A DNA stretch of 10,154 nucleotides, taken from assembly GCA_965652545.1 (NCBI GenBank), contig CBFGWV010000175.1, positions 1 through 10,154 of the forward strand, read 5' to 3'. The notes under the pieces are model-generated. The model had not been told where the DNA came from and did not search any database. It saw only the letters and a program-made list of their open reading frames with translations. The stretch comes from CBFGWV01 sp965652545 (GTDB lineage Bacteria; Pseudomonadota; Gammaproteobacteria; Competibacterales; Competibacteraceae). Shown piece after piece: positions 7,403 through 10,154 of the stretch; position 1 is the stretch's first letter; each line of letters opens with the position of its first letter. The translations under genes were made by a program, and so were the position numbers.

Positions 7403-10081
7403 ATGACACGGCTGTTGGACGCCCCCGTGGCCGGGGATGCTGCCGGGCTCACCGGGACCGAGCTCACCGGGACTGAGGTCATCGCCGGGTCCAGACCGGA
7501 GCCACCCCCTGGGATCACCGAGTTGTACTCGGTAGCCGGGCAACGCCCGGCTGGAACCCCGGCGAGGTCCAGCGACATAGCGAATAGCGACGAAACGGGC
7601 GAAGTCCTGCAGACGGCCGGCTTACAGCCGGCTACCGAGTACAACTCGGTGATCCCAGGGGGTGGCAACGGCAGAGCGCGGCAACGCTGGCGGAAAGAGC
7701 CAGCAAGATTCGGACGGGGTTTTCCGCCGGGTGCACGGCGACTGGTCGGCTGGCGCACGCTGCCGCTGGGCCTCCTGACCGCGCTTGCCCTGCTCGTCGC
7801 CCTGGCCGCGCCGCGCGCCGGTCTGCTGGAGATCGCACCCGGTCGCTTGCTGCTCGATCGCCACGGCGCCTTCCTGGCCGAGTTTCCCGCCCGTCTGGGC
7901 GACGGCGAGCCTGCGGAACTGGGTTACTGGCCGGTGGACGCGCTGCCGACCCGCGTCGTCGCCGCCACCCTGGCTCTGGAGGACCGGCATTTCTGGTCCC
8001 ACCCGGGTGTGGATCCGCGGGCAGTCGTGCGCGCGGCAGGCCAGAACCTGATCGAGGGCGAGCGGGTATCCGGTGCCTCCACGCTCGCGATGCAGGTCGT
8101 GCGTATGCAACACCCGGCCCCGCGCACCTATTGGAACAAAGCCCTGGAGGCCACCGCCGCGCTGATCATGACCGCCCGCTACGGCCGCGAGGCGGTGCTG
8201 CGCCAATACCTGCGCCTGGTGCCCTACGGTAACCGCTACCGCGGTATCGCCTACGCCGCGCGCCGTTATCTCGACAAGCCGGTGGACGACCTGAGCTGGG
8301 CGGAGATCGCCTTTCTGGCGGCGATTCCCCAGTCCCCCAGCCGCATGAACCCGCTGGACTACCGTGGGCGCGAGCGTGCCGTGGCTCGCGGCCTGCGCAT
8401 TCTCGATGCTTTGCACAACGCCGGCGTGATGAGCGCGGCCGAGTTCGAGCTCGCCCGGGCGCAGATCCGCATCCTACCGATCACCCGCCCCGCCGGCCGA
8501 CCGGCCGCGGCCATGCACGCCATCCTTGCCCTGGAGCAGCGCCTGGGCGATGGCCGGCTCAGCGCCCCCGCGGACGCGCAAGCCCTGCACACCACGCTGG
8601 ATTTGGGCATACAGCACACCGTGTTCGACCTGGCCAACGCCCGCATCGAGCACTGGCGCCGGCGCGGCGCGGGCAACGTGGCGGTCATCGTCATGGCGCG
8701 CGACAGCGGCGCGATACGCGCTTGGCTGGGCTCGGCCAATTACTTCGACGACGCGCACGCCGGGCGTATCGACTACACCGGTGTGGCGCGCTCGCCGGGC
8801 AGCACCTTGAAGCCGCTGATCTACGCCCTGGCCCTGGAGACGAACACCATCACCGCCGCGACGGTGCTGGACGACCTGCCGCACGGGCGCCTGCCGATCA
8901 ACAACGCGGACTATCGCTACCTCGGCCCCCTGCTCCCGCGCCAAGCCCTGGCCAACTCGCGCAACCTGCCGGCCGCCGCCCTGGTCGCCGACCTGGGGCT
9001 GCACCGGGTGTACGGCTGGCTTCGTCGCCTGAACCTGGTGTCCCAACCGGCACCGGCAGAGCGCTACGGTCTGGGGCTGGCCCTGGGCAGCATGCCGGTG
9101 ACGCTCGAATCCCTGGTCGCCGCCTACGGCGTATTGGCCAGCGAAGGCCGTTACCGTCCGCCACGCTGGTTCGAGCACACGCCGGCAGGCGACGGCGAGC
9201 CGCTGCTGCGCCCGGCCACGGCGCGCCAGATCAGCTTGTTCCTGTCCGACCCGACGGCGCGCCTGCCCAGCTTCCCGCGCATGGGGCCGCTGGAGTACCG
9301 GTTTCCGGTGGCGGTCAAGACCGGCACCTCTCAGGATTATCGGGACGCCTGGGCCGTGGCGTATTCCACGCACTATGTGGTGGGCGTCTGGACCGGCCAG
9401 CCCGACCCGGCACCCATGGACCGGCTCAATGGTGCGGACACGGCCGCCGAGCTCGTCCAGGCCATACTCGGTGCCCTGCACGGTGACCAGGCCCAGGGGC
9501 TGGATGCGCTGGAGTTCCCACCACCGGAGGGTTACGTACGGGTGGGCCTGTGCGGGCTCACCGGGTTGGTCGCCACCCCGGCCTGTCCGAAAGTTCTGGA
9601 CGAATGGCTGGCCCCGGCCGACGTGCCCACGCGCGTCGACACGGCATTCATCCAACACGTCGTGGACCGGCGCGACGGCCGGCCGGCCAATGACGACACG
9701 CCCCAGGCCGAGCGCGTCACGCGCACGGACATCCGCCTGCCGGCGCGCTACGCCCAGTGGCTGGCCGGGGATGGCCGGCAGGGCAACTGGCCGGCGGTGC
9801 TGCCGACCGACCGGCCGGTACATATCGAGATCTTGTCCCCCACTGCCAGCGAGATCTACCGCAACCCGGAGACACCGGCGGCCGCCAACACCATCGCCCT
9901 GGCCGCCCGGGTGGAGCCGCCGGTGGCGGACATCGTTTGGTACGTCAACGGCCAACCGTTCACCACCAGCCGCTACCCCTACACCGCGCGGCTTCCGCTG
10001 ACCGCCGGCCGGCACCGCATCCAGGCAGGCGTCGCCCTGACCCGTGAGCGCTCGGCGCCGGTGACGATCACCGTGCATTGA
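7403..10081 (+). CDS. pbpC: Penicillin-binding protein 1C (bifunctional class A PBP) with unusual N-terminal extension
   Basis: Numbering is from the ATG at 7403 (892 aa). A single membrane anchor lies at about 120-138. The GT51 glycosyltransferase domain (about 160-340) has E193-D-R-H-F-W-S-H-P-G-V-D with the catalytic Glu, G224-A-S-T-L-A-M-Q, and the YLRLVPYGN motif. The transpeptidase domain (about 395-690) has S467-T-L-K, S519-R-N and K639-T-G-T, so all three active-site motifs are intact. The C-terminus (about 805-892) is a BiPBP_C domain, diagnostic of PBP1C. It should polymerise and cross-link peptidoglycan on the outer face of the inner membrane. E. coli PBP1C has about 770 aa; the surplus here is almost entirely the ~118 residues before the membrane segment. 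That part contains a 15-bp tandem repeat and a 166-bp palindromic element, uses codons scarce elsewhere in the gene (AGA, ATA, TTA, GTA), and has no Shine-Dalgarno before 7403. The only later in-frame start before the anchor that I found is GTG 7649, inside the element. Gene identity is sure; the start is not. Confidence 0.93.
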   Translation: MTRLLDAPVAGDAAGLTGTELTGTEVIAGSRPEPPPGITELYSVAGQRPAGTPARSSDIANSDETGEVLQTAGLQPATEYNSVIPGGGNGRARQRWRKEPARFGRGFPPGARRLVGWRTLPLGLLTALALLVALAAPRAGLLEIAPGRLLLDRHGAFLAEFPARLGDGEPAELGYWPVDALPTRVVAATLALEDRHFWSHPGVDPRAVVRAAGQNLIEGERVSGASTLAMQVVRMQHPAPRTYWNKALEATAALIMTARYGREAVLRQYLRLVPYGNRYRGIAYAARRYLDKPVDDLSWAEIAFLAAIPQSPSRMNPLDYRGRERAVARGLRILDALHNAGVMSAAEFELARAQIRILPITRPAGRPAAAMHAILALEQRLGDGRLSAPADAQALHTTLDLGIQHTVFDLANARIEHWRRRGAGNVAVIVMARDSGAIRAWLGSANYFDDAHAGRIDYTGVARSPGSTLKPLIYALALETNTITAATVLDDLPHGRLPINNADYRYLGPLLPRQALANSRNLPAAALVADLGLHRVYGWLRRLNLVSQPAPAERYGLGLALGSMPVTLESLVAAYGVLASEGRYRPPRWFEHTPAGDGEPLLRPATARQISLFLSDPTARLPSFPRMGPLEYRFPVAVKTGTSQDYRDAWAVAYSTHYVVGVWTGQPDPAPMDRLNGADTAAELVQAILGALHGDQAQGLDALEFPPPEGYVRVGLCGLTGLVATPACPKVLDEWLAPADVPTRVDTAFIQHVVDRRDGRPANDDTPQAERVTRTDIRLPARYAQWLAGDGRQGNWPAVLPTDRPVHIEILSPTASEIYRNPETPAAANTIALAARVEPPVADIVWYVNGQPFTTSRYPYTARLPLTAGRHRIQAGVALTRERSAPVTITVH
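7446..7475 (+). repeat. Tandem 15-bp repeat, two copies (plus a degenerate third)
   Basis: Two adjacent 15-nt units (7446-7460 and 7461-7475) share 13 of 15 bases, with the common core GCTCACCGGGAC. A weaker third unit follows (GTCATCGCCGGG). Translated in the PBP1C frame this gives LTGTE-LTGTE-VIAG. It lies 25 nt before the palindromic element and could be slippage in a non-conserved spacer or a disordered cytoplasmic tail. Confidence 0.6.
7501..7666. repeat. 166-bp REP/BIME-like palindromic element with perfect 39-nt inverted ends
   Basis: Bases 7501-7539 and 7628-7666 are exact reverse complements over 39 nt (ends GCCACCCCCTGGG and CCCAGGGGGTGGC). Each half folds into two hairpins. The outer pair is ACCGAGT-TGT-ACTCGGT (7517-7533) and its mirror (7634-7650). 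The inner pair is GCCGGGC-AAC-GCCCGGC (7535-7551) and GCCGGCT-TAC-AGCCGGC (7616-7632). GTAG abuts the inner hairpin in each half (7532-7535, and CTAC at 7632-7635 on this strand). REP sequences of RAYT (TnpA-REP) transposases have this GTAG-plus-hairpin design, and two in inverted orientation form a BIME. The 63-nt centre (7553-7615) has a tandem ATAGCGA pair (7577-7590) and two near-identical 10-mers, GGCGAGGTCC (7561-7570) and GGCGAAGTCC (7598-7607). I see no target-site duplication. The length, 166, is not a multiple of three. No transposase is in the window, so it would move in trans. The exact family is not known to me. Confidence 0.85.
7686..7704 (+). other. Small hairpin between the palindromic element and the PBP1C membrane anchor
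   Basis: GCTGGC (7686-7691) and GCCAGC (7699-7704) can pair around a 7-nt loop, GGAAAGA. A second possible pairing, GGCGGAAA (7689-7696) with TTTCCGCC (7721-7728), excludes the first. The two alternative folds could matter for translation of pbpC, but both are short and may be chance in GC-rich DNA. No run of T follows that would make it an intrinsic terminator. Confidence 0.25.
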
Positions 10082-10154
10082 GCGGCCTGCCGAAGAATTA
10101 TAAAAACAGCATATACATGACCACTGAGTTTTCCTCCTTGACAGGGCAAATGCG
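10082..10154 (+). other. AT-richer tail after pbpC: possible start or promoter of the next gene
   Basis: After the pbpC stop the composition shifts to A/T (GAATTATAAAAACAGCATAT). I see no GC-rich stem plus T-run, so no clear intrinsic terminator. An ATG at 10117 opens a frame that runs off the window (MTTEFSSLTGQM), but it has no good Shine-Dalgarno. A perfect TTGACA (10138-10143) could be a -35 box whose -10 would fall beyond the window edge. The two readings largely exclude each other, and neither can be settled here. Confidence 0.3.

Noticed and set aside
7501..7666. CRISPR array or complete insertion sequence
   Set aside because: There are only two inverted copies, not several direct repeats with spacers, and no transposase gene; no target-site duplication is visible.
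7501..7666. Intrinsic transcription terminator
   Set aside because: The stems are strong but no T-run follows on either strand next to them; a role in mRNA stability or attenuation remains possible.
8474..10078. Long antisense open frame opposite the PBP1C transpeptidase domain
   Set aside because: The sense strand carries S-T-L-K, S-R-N, K-T-G-T and BiPBP_C; the antisense product is His/Arg/Gln-rich and featureless.

Overview
The window is a high-GC stretch of bacterial DNA with five genes, all on the + strand and tightly packed. Gene content (a bacterial alpha-2-macroglobulin next to penicillin-binding protein 1C, plus a DUF433/DUF5615 toxin-antitoxin pair) and strongly GC-biased third codon positions suggest a Gram-negative proteobacterium. 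A gammaproteobacterium, perhaps of the Chromatiales type, is my best guess. That placement is inference; there is no rRNA or other marker here to prove it.

Layout. Positions 1-461 hold the C-terminal end of an unrecognised beta-rich protein whose start lies outside the window. Positions 480-1539 hold a self-contained toxin-antitoxin-like operon: a good sigma70-type promoter (480-508) with repeats around it, a strong Shine-Dalgarno, a DUF433 protein with an N-terminal helix-turn-helix-like segment and an AT-hook-like tail (545-1159), and, 2 nt later, a DUF5615 PIN-like protein (1162-1539). Positions 1598-7396 encode a 1932-aa secreted alpha-2-macroglobulin-family protein with an intact CTEQ thioester motif and a Sec signal peptide without a lipobox. 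Six nucleotides later an open frame (7403-10081) encodes penicillin-binding protein 1C, with glycosyltransferase, transpeptidase and BiPBP_C domains. The last 73 nt are AT-richer and may contain the start, or the promoter, of the next gene.

How the genes work together. In bacteria that carry both, the macroglobulin is thought to trap foreign proteases that breach the outer membrane, by bait cleavage and thioester cross-linking, while PBP1C builds or repairs peptidoglycan nearby. The adjacency here fits that pairing. The toxin-antitoxin cassette upstream appears to be an independent module.

The most unusual feature is a 166-bp palindromic element at 7501-7666, between the macroglobulin stop and the first recognisable part of PBP1C. 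Its two 39-nt ends are perfect inverted repeats. Each half carries two consecutive hairpins, and a GTAG motif abuts the inner hairpin, as in REP sequences mobilised by RAYT (TnpA-REP) transposases. The inner hairpins of the two halves differ by two compensatory base-pair changes. The element has no stop codon in the PBP1C frame, so either PBP1C has acquired a REP-encoded cytoplasmic tail of about 55 residues, or its true start is a GTG inside the right arm of the element.
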